Below, in pieces: positions 24,684 through 32,782 of a stretch of DNA of 33,021 nucleotides; the first letter of the stretch is position 1; each line of letters opens with the position of its first letter. Made by a program: the position numbers and the translations under genes. Under the pieces are notes generated by a model. It searched no databases. It was given only the letters and a program-made list of their open reading frames with translations, and was not told the DNA's origin. The DNA lies in NCBI GenBank assembly GCA_017441825.1, contig JAFRVD010000090.1:1-33021 (forward strand), in the 5' to 3' direction. The stretch is from Lachnospiraceae bacterium. GTDB taxonomy: Bacteria > Bacillota > Clostridia > Lachnospirales > Lachnospiraceae.

Positions 24684-24714
24684 CGGGGAAGCTGTGAATG
24701 CAGCTTCCCCGTTT
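24684..24714 (+). terminator. Rho-independent terminator after the LRR gene
   Basis: CGGGGAAGCTG (24684-24694) pairs perfectly with CAGCTTCCCCG (24701-24711), loop TGAATG, then only TTTC, a short T tract. Only about 25 bases separate it from the xylanase start, and no promoter is seen between, so readthrough may feed that gene. Confidence 0.6.
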
Positions 24715-24737
24715 CAAGTCAGCCAAGGGGGCAATTT

Positions 24738-25853
24738 ATGGATAAGGCAGTATTATGCATTATATGCATTTTCGCAATGCTCATTACCGGGTGTGCAGCA
24801 GCCGGTACCGAGAAGAGTACTGACAGGACATTGAAAGATGTTTTTGCCGAACACGGGATGAAGATCGGCACCTGTGTCAGCTCGGCGACGGTCAGCTGCA
24901 AGACAGTGTCGGAGATCCTGTCAAGCCAGTTCAACAGCCTTACCCTGGAGAATGCCATGAAGCCGGACAGCACGTTAAGCCAGGCCAGGAGCAAGGAAGC
25001 CGGGAAGCCGGTGGTTGAATTCAACGAGGAGGTGCTTTCTGTCCTTGAATGGGCTAAGAATAACAACTGCTCCATGAGAGGACATACGCTTGTATGGTAC
25101 AGCCAGACTCCGGACTGGATCTTCCGTGAAGGGTTCGAAAAGACCGGCGATTTTGTGGGACGTGAAGAGATGCTTTCCAGAATGGAAGCCTTCATCAGCG
25201 GCACCTTCGCCAAGCTGGAAGAGCTGGGGTATATCGATCTTTTCTATGCCTTTGACGTTGTGAATGAAGCCTGGATGGAAGACGGCACAATGCGTCAAAA
25301 CCACTGGTCCGAGACCATCGGCGATGACTATCTCTGGTATGCGTTCTACTATGCGGATAAATACGCCCCGGAGAGCATTGACCTTTACTATAACGACTAT
25401 AACGAGCAGTATAAGGTGGATACACTGCTAAAGTTTGTGGATACACTCAAAGATGAGAACGGAAGAAGCTTAATCGACGGCATCGGCCTGCAGGCGCATC
25501 TTTATACGTCCGACAGTCTTAACAGCTATTTCTATGGCGTCGATAAACTGGCAGAGACGGGGCTTAAGATCCAGCTGACCGAACTGGACATCTGTCTTGG
25601 TAAATACATGAGCCCGCTTCAGGCAACCGATGAGAATCTCAAGAAGCAGGGACAGTTCTGCTATGAGCTGATTAACGGACTGTTCGAGCGGGTGGATTCA
25701 GGCAAACTCAAGATGGACGCCCTTACCTTCTGGGGCTTCTGGGACGGCATATCATGGAGAAAAGAATACAGTCCGACGCTCTATGGGACTGACCTGTTAC
25801 CCAAGTACTCCTACTTCGGTGCGCTTCAGGAAAAGGACAAAGCGGGTTATTGA
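24738..25853 (+). CDS. Lipoprotein endo-1,4-beta-xylanase, glycoside hydrolase family 10
   Basis: 371 residues. The signal peptide ends in the lipobox LITGC (Cys19), so the mature enzyme is lipid-anchored on the outer face of the membrane. The GH10 barrel follows: NSLTLENAMKPD, MRGHTLVWYSQTP, acid/base Glu177 in DVVNEAW and nucleophile Glu282 in LTELDI, with the C-terminal TFWGFWDGISW. It cuts internal xylan linkages at the cell surface and supplies oligosaccharides to the cytoplasmic GH51 and GH2 enzymes. ATG 24738 has AAGGGGG upstream. It has no carbohydrate-binding module. Confidence 0.95.
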   Translation: MDKAVLCIICIFAMLITGCAAAGTEKSTDRTLKDVFAEHGMKIGTCVSSATVSCKTVSEILSSQFNSLTLENAMKPDSTLSQARSKEAGKPVVEFNEEVLSVLEWAKNNNCSMRGHTLVWYSQTPDWIFREGFEKTGDFVGREEMLSRMEAFISGTFAKLEELGYIDLFYAFDVVNEAWMEDGTMRQNHWSETIGDDYLWYAFYYADKYAPESIDLYYNDYNEQYKVDTLLKFVDTLKDENGRSLIDGIGLQAHLYTSDSLNSYFYGVDKLAETGLKIQLTELDICLGKYMSPLQATDENLKKQGQFCYELINGLFERVDSGKLKMDALTFWGFWDGISWRKEYSPTLYGTDLLPKYSYFGALQEKDKAGY

Positions 25854-25892
25854 TCTTTTCGCCTGCAGAGTCCATAAGAAAAAGGGGATAAA

Positions 25893-27079
25893 ATGAAAAA
25901 CAGATTGTTCACAATGCTGCTGGTACTGGTACTGTTCTTCGGAATTCCGGCACAGGCATGGGTCGTTTATGCCGAAGAGTCTGATGATGAGACATTGTCT
26001 CAGACCCTGGACGGAACCGATACCGCTTCCCTCCCGGAGGTCGGGGAGCTGGTGAATGGTTTTGAAGCGCTTGAAATTCGTGATTTTCCGGCGATAAACG
26101 CCTCTGTCGTACGTTTCGTGCATGAGAAGACAGGGGCAGTACTGTACTATATTGCGAACGATGATATTAACCGTGTGTTTGACCTGACGTTCAGGACAAA
26201 GGCACCGGATGATCCTCTTACCATCGAAGGTACCGTCTACTCCGAGATGATGGGAAAAAGGTCTGTGGAACGGAGCTCCTATCTGAATGAATGCGGCCAA
26301 TTGATTGACTTTTCCTGGAACGACCAGGCAGAGCTCATCACTGCCCTGAGCCTCCGGGATGACCATTTCCAGGGATATCAGGGACATCAGATCCGCGTAT
26401 TCGATGGGAAGTGCCAGGCGCTTTTCCGTGCGCTCCCGGGCGATCAGGAACTCGTGGTCCGTGCGGAAAGCGAGGGACTGGCCCGGCAAGTATCCGCATC
26501 CGCGCGACCCGGCCTGAAATCCCGTCAGTCGCTGAGGAGGACGTCCGCTTTGTTAACGGCTGGCAGTTGTCCCCCCTCTTCCCGGAGACATTGACTGACG
26601 AGATGCTGATGCGCCGTCATATGACAAAGCGCTGGAAAACCGTCGATACCCTCGGAACCCCCGCGCTGTACGAGGGCCACGAATATAAGCGGTCGGCGGA
26701 CAGCCCCGTGAACTATGCCTATTATATCCGCACCACGATTCCCGCTATGAGCGCTGACCTCGCGAAGATCCTGGCGCTCCGCTTTATCGGGATCGACGGC
26801 AAAGCCATGGTATATATTCGCGGCAATGGAAAATGTGCCGTAAAAGAGCATTCCGGTGATTCGCCCTGGTTCGGCCACTACCGCCCGGAGATGATCGTCC
26901 CCGCGGAAGACTTCCGGCCCAGTGACGAAGTGGAGATCTGGGTCATCCTGCGCAACGTCGGGCGTGTCAGCGGTATCGGCTGGCCCGTTCACTGGATGTA
27001 TACCACAAAAGAAGCCATTCAGGCACTGGATGAAAAGACCGCCCGGGAATGGGAATATCACAAATTCAGGTACGAATAA
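25893..27079 (+). pseudogene. Composite pseudogene: M16 peptidase N-terminus joined to a GH2 C-terminus, frameshifted
   Basis: A signal peptide start (MKNRLFTMLLVLVLFFG) leads into M16C/PreP-like sequence: GFEALEIRDFPAINA, NDDINRVFDLTFRT. At about 26211 it jumps from APDD straight to DPLTIEGTVYSEM, the segment normally about 100 residues later, so the zinc motif HxxEH is gone. Near 26255-26280 the homology changes to the C-terminal Ig-like part of a GH2 enzyme (HFQGYQGHQIRVFDGKCQAL, VVRAESEG). At 26481-26484 the GH2 reading slips: the first frame becomes low-complexity and stops at 26594, while the +2 frame continues with ASIRIRA, RFVNGWQLSPLF and a galactose-binding-like end to 27079. Restoring one C in the CCC run would rejoin it. 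Confidence 0.75.
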
Positions 27080-27126
27080 TATCCATAGAGATACAAATGT
27101 TCATGAAAAACGACGGGAGAAATCAA

Positions 27127-28344
27127 ATGGCAGAAAGAGACGAGATACGGCTGGGTGTGATCGGTGTCGGAAATATGGGATCCGGGCATCTGAAATATGT
27201 GGCGGACGGACTCTGTCCATCTGTCCGGATCACCGCGGTATGTGACGTGCGTGAAGAGCGATTGGAAATAGCGAAAAAGCTGCAGCCCCGGGCAGTCCCC
27301 TTTACGGATGCTGTTCAGCTGATGGACAGCGGGCTCGCGGAAGCAGTCCTGATCGCGGCGCCGCACTATCTGCACCCGGTCTACGCTAAAGAAGCCTTCG
27401 CCCGCGGTCTGCACGTGCTTACGGAAAAGCCGGCAGGGGTGACAGTTCCTGCAGTCCGGGAAATGAATGAAGCGGCCCGGGCTTCCGGGAAGAAATTCGC
27501 CATCATGTTCAATCAGCGAACGAATCCGCTGTTTATTAAGGCTCATGATATCGTGCAGAACGGCCTGCTGGGTGAGCCCAAGCGTTTCGTCTGGATCATT
27601 ACCAACTGGTACCGGACCCAGGCCTATTATGATTCCGGCTCCTGGAGGGCAAGCTGGAGCGGAGAAGGCGGCGGGGTGCTCCTGAATCAGGCGCCACACA
27701 ACCTCGATATCTGGCAATGGATATTCGGTGTGCCGAACCGGGTCCATGCATCGGTGGACTTCGGGAAATATCATCACATCAGCGTAGACGATGACGCGAC
27801 CATCATTGGTGAATATGATAATGGTGCCAGAGCCGCCTTCATCACGACTACCGGCGAATGTCCAGGTACAAACCGGCTGGAGATCTCTGGAGATCTGGGC
27901 AAACTGGTGCTGGAAAACGGCACTTTGAAGTGGTGGAAGCTCACCCGGCCGGAACGGGAGATCTGCTTTACCGAAAAAGTCGGCGCTTATCAGGCAGAGC
28001 TTCAATATGAAGAGTTCACCGCGGATGAGCCCGACGGACACCCGATCCTTCTGGAGGATTTCGCCCGGGCGATCCTGGAGGACAGGGAGCCCTGCGTCCC
28101 GGGTTATGAGGGGATCAAGGCGCTTTCCATCAGTAACGCCGCTTATTTATCCGCGTGGACCAGCCGGACCGTGACGCCGGGTACCGAGGAAGACTTGTTT
28201 GAAGAGCTCCTGGAGGAGCATCGGAGGGCAGAACTGGCGCGTGCTGCTGCGGATCCCGCGAAGGCTGAAGCGGCAGGTGCTGTAAAGGATAAGATCCCGG
28301 AAGAGATCAATGAATTAAAAAAGCGCTGGCAGGTCCGCTGGTAA
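27127..28344 (+). CDS. Gfo/Idh/MocA family NAD(P)-dependent oxidoreductase
   Basis: 405 residues. The N-terminal Rossmann fold has GVIGVGNMGSGHL (GxGxxG), and EKPAGVT carries the family lysine; the second domain contains GGGVLLNQAPHNLDIWQW, which holds the His/Asp typical of sugar or inositol dehydrogenases. ATG 27127 is preceded by GGGAG at about 7 bases; earlier in-frame ATGs are inside the end of the pseudogene and have no ribosome site. The last 60 residues are a charged helix that extends past the usual domain. It may oxidise a sugar or cyclitol freed by the neighbouring glycosidases; substrate unknown. Confidence 0.9.
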   Translation: MAERDEIRLGVIGVGNMGSGHLKYVADGLCPSVRITAVCDVREERLEIAKKLQPRAVPFTDAVQLMDSGLAEAVLIAAPHYLHPVYAKEAFARGLHVLTEKPAGVTVPAVREMNEAARASGKKFAIMFNQRTNPLFIKAHDIVQNGLLGEPKRFVWIITNWYRTQAYYDSGSWRASWSGEGGGVLLNQAPHNLDIWQWIFGVPNRVHASVDFGKYHHISVDDDATIIGEYDNGARAAFITTTGECPGTNRLEISGDLGKLVLENGTLKWWKLTRPEREICFTEKVGAYQAELQYEEFTADEPDGHPILLEDFARAILEDREPCVPGYEGIKALSISNAAYLSAWTSRTVTPGTEEDLFEELLEEHRRAELARAAADPAKAEAAGAVKDKIPEEINELKKRWQVRW

Positions 28345-28446
28345 CAGTCGGTATCGGTAAAGAAAATGCGCAAGGATACATAGGTATGACAGGCGGATGA
28401 ACCTGCGCACCCCGGTTTATGAATCCAATACATAACCATATTGCAT

Positions 28447-28475
28447 GAGGACCGGCATGTGCCGGTCCTCTTTCT
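28447..28475 (+). terminator. Rho-independent terminator after the dehydrogenase
   Basis: GAGGACCGGC (28447-28456), loop ATGT, GCCGGTCCTC (28461-28470), followed by TTTCTGTT. Confidence 0.75.
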
Positions 28476-28560
28476 GTTCCTATCTGTATGAGAGGATTTT
28501 TAAAATCTCCAATCCCGCCCGCATAAATACTACACTTTGTACCTCTTCACTTCATATTCA

Positions 28561-30084
28561 TTATTTCAGATTCAGGCGAAACGTCGGTGCAACATCCTTA
28601 TAAATGTCGATCAGCTCGTCGTCGTGATGGTTGACGCAGCGGCATTCCTTATCGATGATCATGGTCCAGTTATCGTCCGCATTTACCTTCTTCCACTCGG
28701 GAAGGTATTCACAGTTCGGATCCCCGGTCTTCACATAATTCAGGACCATCGTGCTTAAGGTACTTGCATACTTCTGGCCGTTCTCAGCATCATTTAGGAC
28801 CAGGACCTTATCCTCGTTCATAAAGATATAGCCGACCTCACCGCCGTGCCAGATCGGGATCCTTCCGTTTTCCGGAACCGTATATGCAGCCAGGAAAAGA
28901 TAGACATTTTCACAGCCTGCGGCTACGTGCGTCTTCGCGGACTGCATCGCACCGATCCTGCAGCGGGAATCCAGCCATGCAAGGTCGATCAGATCATGAT
29001 CCGGATAGGCTTCCTTAAAGAGCTTCATGAGGTCATCGGCGCACTCACCAAAGCGTTTTCTGAAATACTCCGCCTTGTCTTCTTCGGTCATAGCTGCCTT
29101 TTCCTCTTCCGTCGGCACATTGACCGGGAATTCGCCGAATACAGAACCATATATGATGGGCTTATCTTTTGAGAAGGGCTGAAGAGATGTCAGCGCCGGG
29201 AAACCGGGGAAGAAATCGTTCTGGACCGGAGAGAACACCAGCGGATTCGCGACCTTCTTGCAGGCGTTCACCAGTTCCTGGTAAGGGATATCATATATTT
29301 TTTCGATATTCTCCTTTGTTATGCCCAGCTCATCCATCATCGCTTTTGCAGTCTTAATGCTGTTTTCTCTGTTGTCAGCAGGAGAGCCGGTACGCCCGCG
29401 GGCGCCGCTCAGGCAGATACCGCGCTGGAAATAAGGCACAGCTTCCTCTATCTGATACAGGCACTGAACTTTTCCGCCGCCGCCAGAATGACCGCAGATC
29501 GTGACGTTTTCCGGGTCTCCGCCAAAAGCAGCAATGTTCTCGTGGATCCACTTCATGGCTGCAACCAGGTCCCATATACCTGCATTGGCGGAATTTTTGA
29601 ATTCCTCTCCGTATTCTTCAAGATTCAGATAGCCCACCACATTCAGTCTGTGATTAATGGAAACAAAAAGAACGTCTCCGTAATGAGCCATATTGAAGCC
29701 GTCGAAGGAGATCTCTTCAAACGCATTGCCGCCAAAGAATCCGCCGCCGTGGATCCATACAAATACTGGCTTCTTCTCACCTTCTTCAGTCTTCGGAGCC
29801 CAGATATTCAGATTTTGGCAGTCTTCACTCTGCTTTTCGAGCATATGAAGTCCTCTGTAGTAGAAGAACGGATTTACTTCCATCGCCTGCATGGCAACCG
29901 GTCCGTGCTGGTATGCATTTTTGATGCCTTCCCAGGGTTCGATCTCTTCAGGCAGATGAAAACGTTTGGCATGCGCGTACTGAACACCCATGAAAATATT
30001 CACGTCACCGTAAGTAACACCGCGGAGCAGACCCTGTTTTGTCTGTACGACCGGTCTCTTGTCTTCAAAAACGAATTTATTCAT
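28561..30084 (-). CDS. Type B carboxylesterase/lipase family protein
   Basis: 507 residues, typical for the family. The oxyanion-hole motif is IHGGGFFGG (111-119); the nucleophile elbow is ICGHSGGGG with Ser200 (usually GESAG, here GHSGG); likely acid Glu318 in GSVFGEF and His413 in IWHGGE complete the triad. No signal peptide, so it hydrolyses small carboxyl esters in the cytoplasm; an acetyl or feruloyl oligosaccharide role is possible but not shown. AAAGGAGG lies directly before ATG 30084. It reads toward the dehydrogenase and is the last gene with the GC-rich composition. Confidence 0.9.
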   Translation of the reverse strand: MNKFVFEDKRPVVQTKQGLLRGVTYGDVNIFMGVQYAHAKRFHLPEEIEPWEGIKNAYQHGPVAMQAMEVNPFFYYRGLHMLEKQSEDCQNLNIWAPKTEEGEKKPVFVWIHGGGFFGGNAFEEISFDGFNMAHYGDVLFVSINHRLNVVGYLNLEEYGEEFKNSANAGIWDLVAAMKWIHENIAAFGGDPENVTICGHSGGGGKVQCLYQIEEAVPYFQRGICLSGARGRTGSPADNRENSIKTAKAMMDELGITKENIEKIYDIPYQELVNACKKVANPLVFSPVQNDFFPGFPALTSLQPFSKDKPIIYGSVFGEFPVNVPTEEEKAAMTEEDKAEYFRKRFGECADDLMKLFKEAYPDHDLIDLAWLDSRCRIGAMQSAKTHVAAGCENVYLFLAAYTVPENGRIPIWHGGEVGYIFMNEDKVLVLNDAENGQKYASTLSTMVLNYVKTGDPNCEYLPEWKKVNADDNWTMIIDKECRCVNHHDDELIDIYKDVAPTFRLNLK

Positions 30085-30542
30085 TCATATCCTCCTTTAC
30101 AAAACTTCTGCTGAACTGCAAACGATACAGATCACTGTCACCTATAACAGCGTTTTCATATTCTTTGACGTCATTATATCTGAAGCTTTCCGAATATGCT
30201 ATTAATAATATGGCATTGTATGACGATTTTCTATTCCGGAAGAATACTATTCTTCTTTTTCCTGCAATGGAATTGAATGGACGATCCTTTCCTAAATGAC
30301 ATTGAATAATGCCGACGTGCTGATATCGGGTGCAGTTAGAATAAACGGTGTGACCTGGTCGGGCTCGGCTTTATTCTTTCCGACCGGGGAAAATGAAACA
30401 GATCTCTCATTAGAAAATCCACTCGTTTTTATTCGTATTTTTTGATTTTTAATCCTAATGCAAGCCGATTTTTGTAGATTACATTATATTTTTATGATAG
30501 AATTGTTCAACAAAACCTCAGGATAGTGATATCTTTGAACAA
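30085..30542. other. 458-base intergenic region at the composition boundary
   Basis: No convincing gene. The first part holds the carboxylesterase leader and control region; from about 30300 the sequence becomes strongly AT-rich. All three forward frames were read for an N-terminal Cas12a start (a YSLSKTLRFE-like motif) and for a CRISPR repeat, and neither was found. An open stretch in the Cas12a frame starts after TAG at 30498-30500. Confidence 0.6.
30173..30178 (-). promoter_or_regulatory. Possible -10 element for the carboxylesterase
   Basis: Consensus TATAAT on the minus strand at 30173-30178, without a good -35. Next to it is the 8-bp palindrome TGACGTCA (30166-30173), possibly an operator, possibly chance. 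Confidence 0.35.
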
Positions 30543-31262
30543 TTGTTTGAAAAACAGATGGTCCGCAATTTTATTCTGGATGGCGCAGAAGAAGATGTGA
30601 AAGAAAGCATTGCACGTTTTTCGGAATTCACTACTTATTTTGTGAATTTTCATCAGAATAGAAGGAATATGTACTCGCCTGAAGCCCAGGCAACCGCGAT
30701 TTCTAACCGATGTGTTAATGAAAATCTACCTAGGTTCCTGGACAATGCACGTAATTACGCTGTTATTTCCGGGAAACTGGAAAAGGAACTGGAAATGCTG
30801 AATGCTGATATGTCAGGGTTTAGTGATTTTACGGTGTCTGACCGGTTTTCTTTGGATTATTTTGCGTATGTCCTTCCTCAATCCGGGATCGATGATTACA
30901 ACAGGATTCTTGGTGGTTATAGCACAGAAGATGGGACGAAAATCAAGGGGCTGAACGAATATATTAATCTGTATAATCAGACTGCAGAAAGAAATGATCG
31001 GATCCCTTTGTTGAAGGTGCTATATAAACAGATATTGAGTGATAGAGATACGGTGTCCTTTATTCCGGAATCTTTTGGCAGTGATCAGGAACTCCTTGAT
31101 GCTTTATACGCATACCTAAAAGATAAGGATTCAGCCAAAACAGCAGATATTGCAGTGGCGATTGGCTTAGGTATTACCAGAACGAAAGAGCTAATTTATG
31201 ATATGCCAGATGTCGAAGCATTGGGAGGAAATCGGAACAGAACATATCGTTTAAAACAATAA
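30543..31262 (+). CDS. Cas12a (Cpf1) REC-lobe fragment fused to a winged-helix-like tail; probable remnant
   Basis: 239 residues if started at TTG 30543 (ATG at 30558 is the other choice); neither has a clear ribosome site, and the frame is open from 30501 with Cas12a-like DIFEQLFEK continuing upstream of the start. Residues 1-191 follow the REC1 region of Cas12a: FTTYF (29-33), FHQNRRNMYS (36-45), NENLPRFLDN (59-68), SGIDDYNRILGGY (114-126), KIKGLNEYINLYNQ (133-146) and LYKQILSDR (160-168). This matches roughly residues 115-305 of the Lachnospiraceae enzyme as I recall it, so about 110 N-terminal residues and all of REC2, PI, WED, RuvC and Nuc are missing. Residues 192-239 (TADIAVAIG, TRTKELI, GGNRNRTYRLK) look like the wHTH end of ATP-binding/AlbA_2-type regulators. 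No nuclease activity is possible. Confidence 0.8.
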   Translation: MFEKQMVRNFILDGAEEDVKESIARFSEFTTYFVNFHQNRRNMYSPEAQATAISNRCVNENLPRFLDNARNYAVISGKLEKELEMLNADMSGFSDFTVSDRFSLDYFAYVLPQSGIDDYNRILGGYSTEDGTKIKGLNEYINLYNQTAERNDRIPLLKVLYKQILSDRDTVSFIPESFGSDQELLDALYAYLKDKDSAKTADIAVAIGLGITRTKELIYDMPDVEALGGNRNRTYRLKQ

Positions 31263-31291
31263 ACCACTATTTGTGAGAAAGGGTAAATCAA

Positions 31292-31660
31292 ATGTTGTTT
31301 AACTCGAAAGAAAAGAAAATAAAGAAATACCTCGTGAACCGAACAGAAGATCCAACAGCTTTTGACAGCTTACTTATGGATTATGTGGATGGAAGCTTCA
31401 GATCATATTTTGAAGAATTGGGCATGACCAGGATCGAGCTGCATATAGATTGGAGTGAAGAATATAAGTGCATTGAATTGCAGGGTCGTTACAAATGTAA
31501 TTATGTTGATATTCAAGTTCAGGAATCAGAGCAAAATGCAGAGTTTGGAATAGCTGTCGATCCTGATGAACCGGACATAGAGGAAGATCATGAGCTTGAA
31601 TCAAAAGAATTTTTCTATTCATTTTGCAGAACTGCAATAATGAATGCAAAGAATGAATGA
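31292..31660 (+). CDS. Hypothetical protein, possibly immunity-type
   Basis: 122 residues, not recognised. ATG 31292 has AAAGGG at a good distance. The protein is acidic, with a Lys-rich start, a helix (FDSLLMDYVDGSFRSYFEEL), two beta strands (RIELHIDW, CIELQGRYKCNYVDIQV) and an acidic C-terminal helix. No signal peptide or membrane helix. The small size, AT-rich codons and neighbours resemble the single-domain immunity or orphan genes of toxin/immunity islands, but no family match can be claimed. Confidence 0.6.
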   Translation: MLFNSKEKKIKKYLVNRTEDPTAFDSLLMDYVDGSFRSYFEELGMTRIELHIDWSEEYKCIELQGRYKCNYVDIQVQESEQNAEFGIAVDPDEPDIEEDHELESKEFFYSFCRTAIMNAKNE

Positions 31661-31748
31661 AGAATGATGCGATAACCAGTAATATGATCAAAAGAAATGA
31701 AATATAGTGATGATTATTACATAAATGGATGATCTATGTGATTGAACC

Positions 31749-32129
31749 ATGGACAAAAATGAATTTAAGGAATTTTGTAATAAAGAATTCGCGAAAAGAG
31801 GATTTAAAAGTGTAAAAAGCATGTATTACCTGGCAGGCAAGGATCTTCTATGCGGAATCCAACTTCAGAAATCCAATTTTGGTGCTGTGTATTACGTTAA
31901 TTACTACTTTTTTCTCGGAAACTTCAGCGATATAAGAGTATATCCATCGCATTACGAAAGTGATATAGATCAAAGATTTTTGGTAATGTCAAAGACTCAA
32001 ACAGTTCATAGGAAGCACTTTGTTACTGCTCAAATCGAGTTTGAAGAATATACCGAGGAAGAATTACAGCCTTATTTTGATAAAGAGTTTGAGGAGAGAA
32101 TCCTGCCTCCAGTTTATAAGGGAAAATGA
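31749..32129 (+). CDS. DUF4304-like hypothetical protein
   Basis: 126 residues. The pattern of a helix (FKEFCNKEFAKRGF), the strand pair YYLAGKDLLCGIQLQKSNFGAVYYVNYYFFLG and a later helix EEELQPYFDKEF recalls DUF4304, a small cytoplasmic family often encoded near polymorphic toxin immunity genes. ATG 31749 has only a weak ribosome site. The call rests on the IQLQKS...YYVNYYFFLG block and is tentative. Confidence 0.6.
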   Translation: MDKNEFKEFCNKEFAKRGFKSVKSMYYLAGKDLLCGIQLQKSNFGAVYYVNYYFFLGNFSDIRVYPSHYESDIDQRFLVMSKTQTVHRKHFVTAQIEFEEYTEEELQPYFDKEFEERILPPVYKGK

Positions 32130-32162
32130 TATATACTTGATCATCTGGAAAGGTTGTATTTT

Positions 32163-32266
32163 GTGTATTTGAATAAAGAAGAAGTAATCAAAAAACTGCA
32201 GTCGTAATTAATCTAAATGATATGTGGGCAGATGAAATCAGGGAAGAAGTCGAACAAATATTATAA
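32163..32266 (+). pseudogene. Short frame-broken gene remnant
   Basis: GTG 32163, after GGAAAGG, opens MYLNKEEVIKKLQS and stops at 32207. The other frame, overlapping from about 32201, continues VVINLNDMWADEIREEVEQIL and stops at 32266. Together they read as one short helical protein broken by a single-base shift. Origin unknown. Confidence 0.35.
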
Positions 32267-32314
32267 TCAGTAAAGGGATGCAATGATAGTCGGAAAGTCT
32301 CGAGAGGCATAGGA

Positions 32315-32779
32315 ATGTACGGAATTGTTCTAAATGAAAAACATCCGACCTATCCTGTGGATGTTTTTATGTGTATTGAGAAAGAAGTTAAGGCATTAAA
32401 TTGGCTTATTTCAAATGTCGAGTGCTATGGTAATGACAATTATCATTTTCCATTCGAAGATAGTGATAAGGTGCTTATCAGTGGACAAGAATTATTTGAT
32501 TTGCTTCAGGATCACGCCAGAATCCAGTTCGTATGGGGATTGTTTCAAGGATATACCTCAAGTGTTGACCCATTTGAAATAATGAGTAAACCGGAAATTG
32601 ATATCCAATCATTAGATTTATTTACAGCGAAAACCATTCGTCATATTGATCCCGATTCAGTTTTGGAAATAGTAGCATTTGACAGTTCTGAAACATATAT
32701 TCTGACAGATAGTTTTGCTGTAATAAACAAGCTCGCCTGCAAATACAAAAAGGCGAATATATTGGATGGAAGGAATTAA
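32315..32779 (+). CDS. Hypothetical protein, DUF2691-like
   Basis: 154 residues. ATG 32315 follows AGAGG and ATAGGA. The order of elements (an N-terminal strand MYGIVLNEK, an F/LNWLISNVE segment, a helical FDLLQDHARIQFVWGLFQGY, and the C-terminal VLEIVAFDSSETYILTD followed by a helix) resembles DUF2691, a Firmicute family of unknown function. Soluble, acidic. It lies 3 bases before the HAD gene, suggesting a shared transcript. Confidence 0.55.
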   Translation: MYGIVLNEKHPTYPVDVFMCIEKEVKALNWLISNVECYGNDNYHFPFEDSDKVLISGQELFDLLQDHARIQFVWGLFQGYTSSVDPFEIMSKPEIDIQSLDLFTAKTIRHIDPDSVLEIVAFDSSETYILTDSFAVINKLACKYKKANILDGRN

Positions 32780-32782
32780 CAG

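Noticed and set aside
30166-30173. TGACGTCA palindrome near the carboxylesterase promoter as an operator.
   Set aside because: Only eight bases and no second copy; kept as a note rather than a called site.
30471-30480. TTTGTAGATT upstream of the Cas12a fragment resembles the 3' end of a Cas12a direct repeat (TGTAGAT).
   Set aside because: The matching TCTAC arm of the repeat stem is not found in front of it and nothing repeats nearby, so it is probably chance.
30301-30500. Possible missing N-terminal part of Cas12a in another frame.
   Set aside because: Reading all three forward frames gives frequent stops and no SLSKTLRFE-like or other N-terminal Cas12a block.
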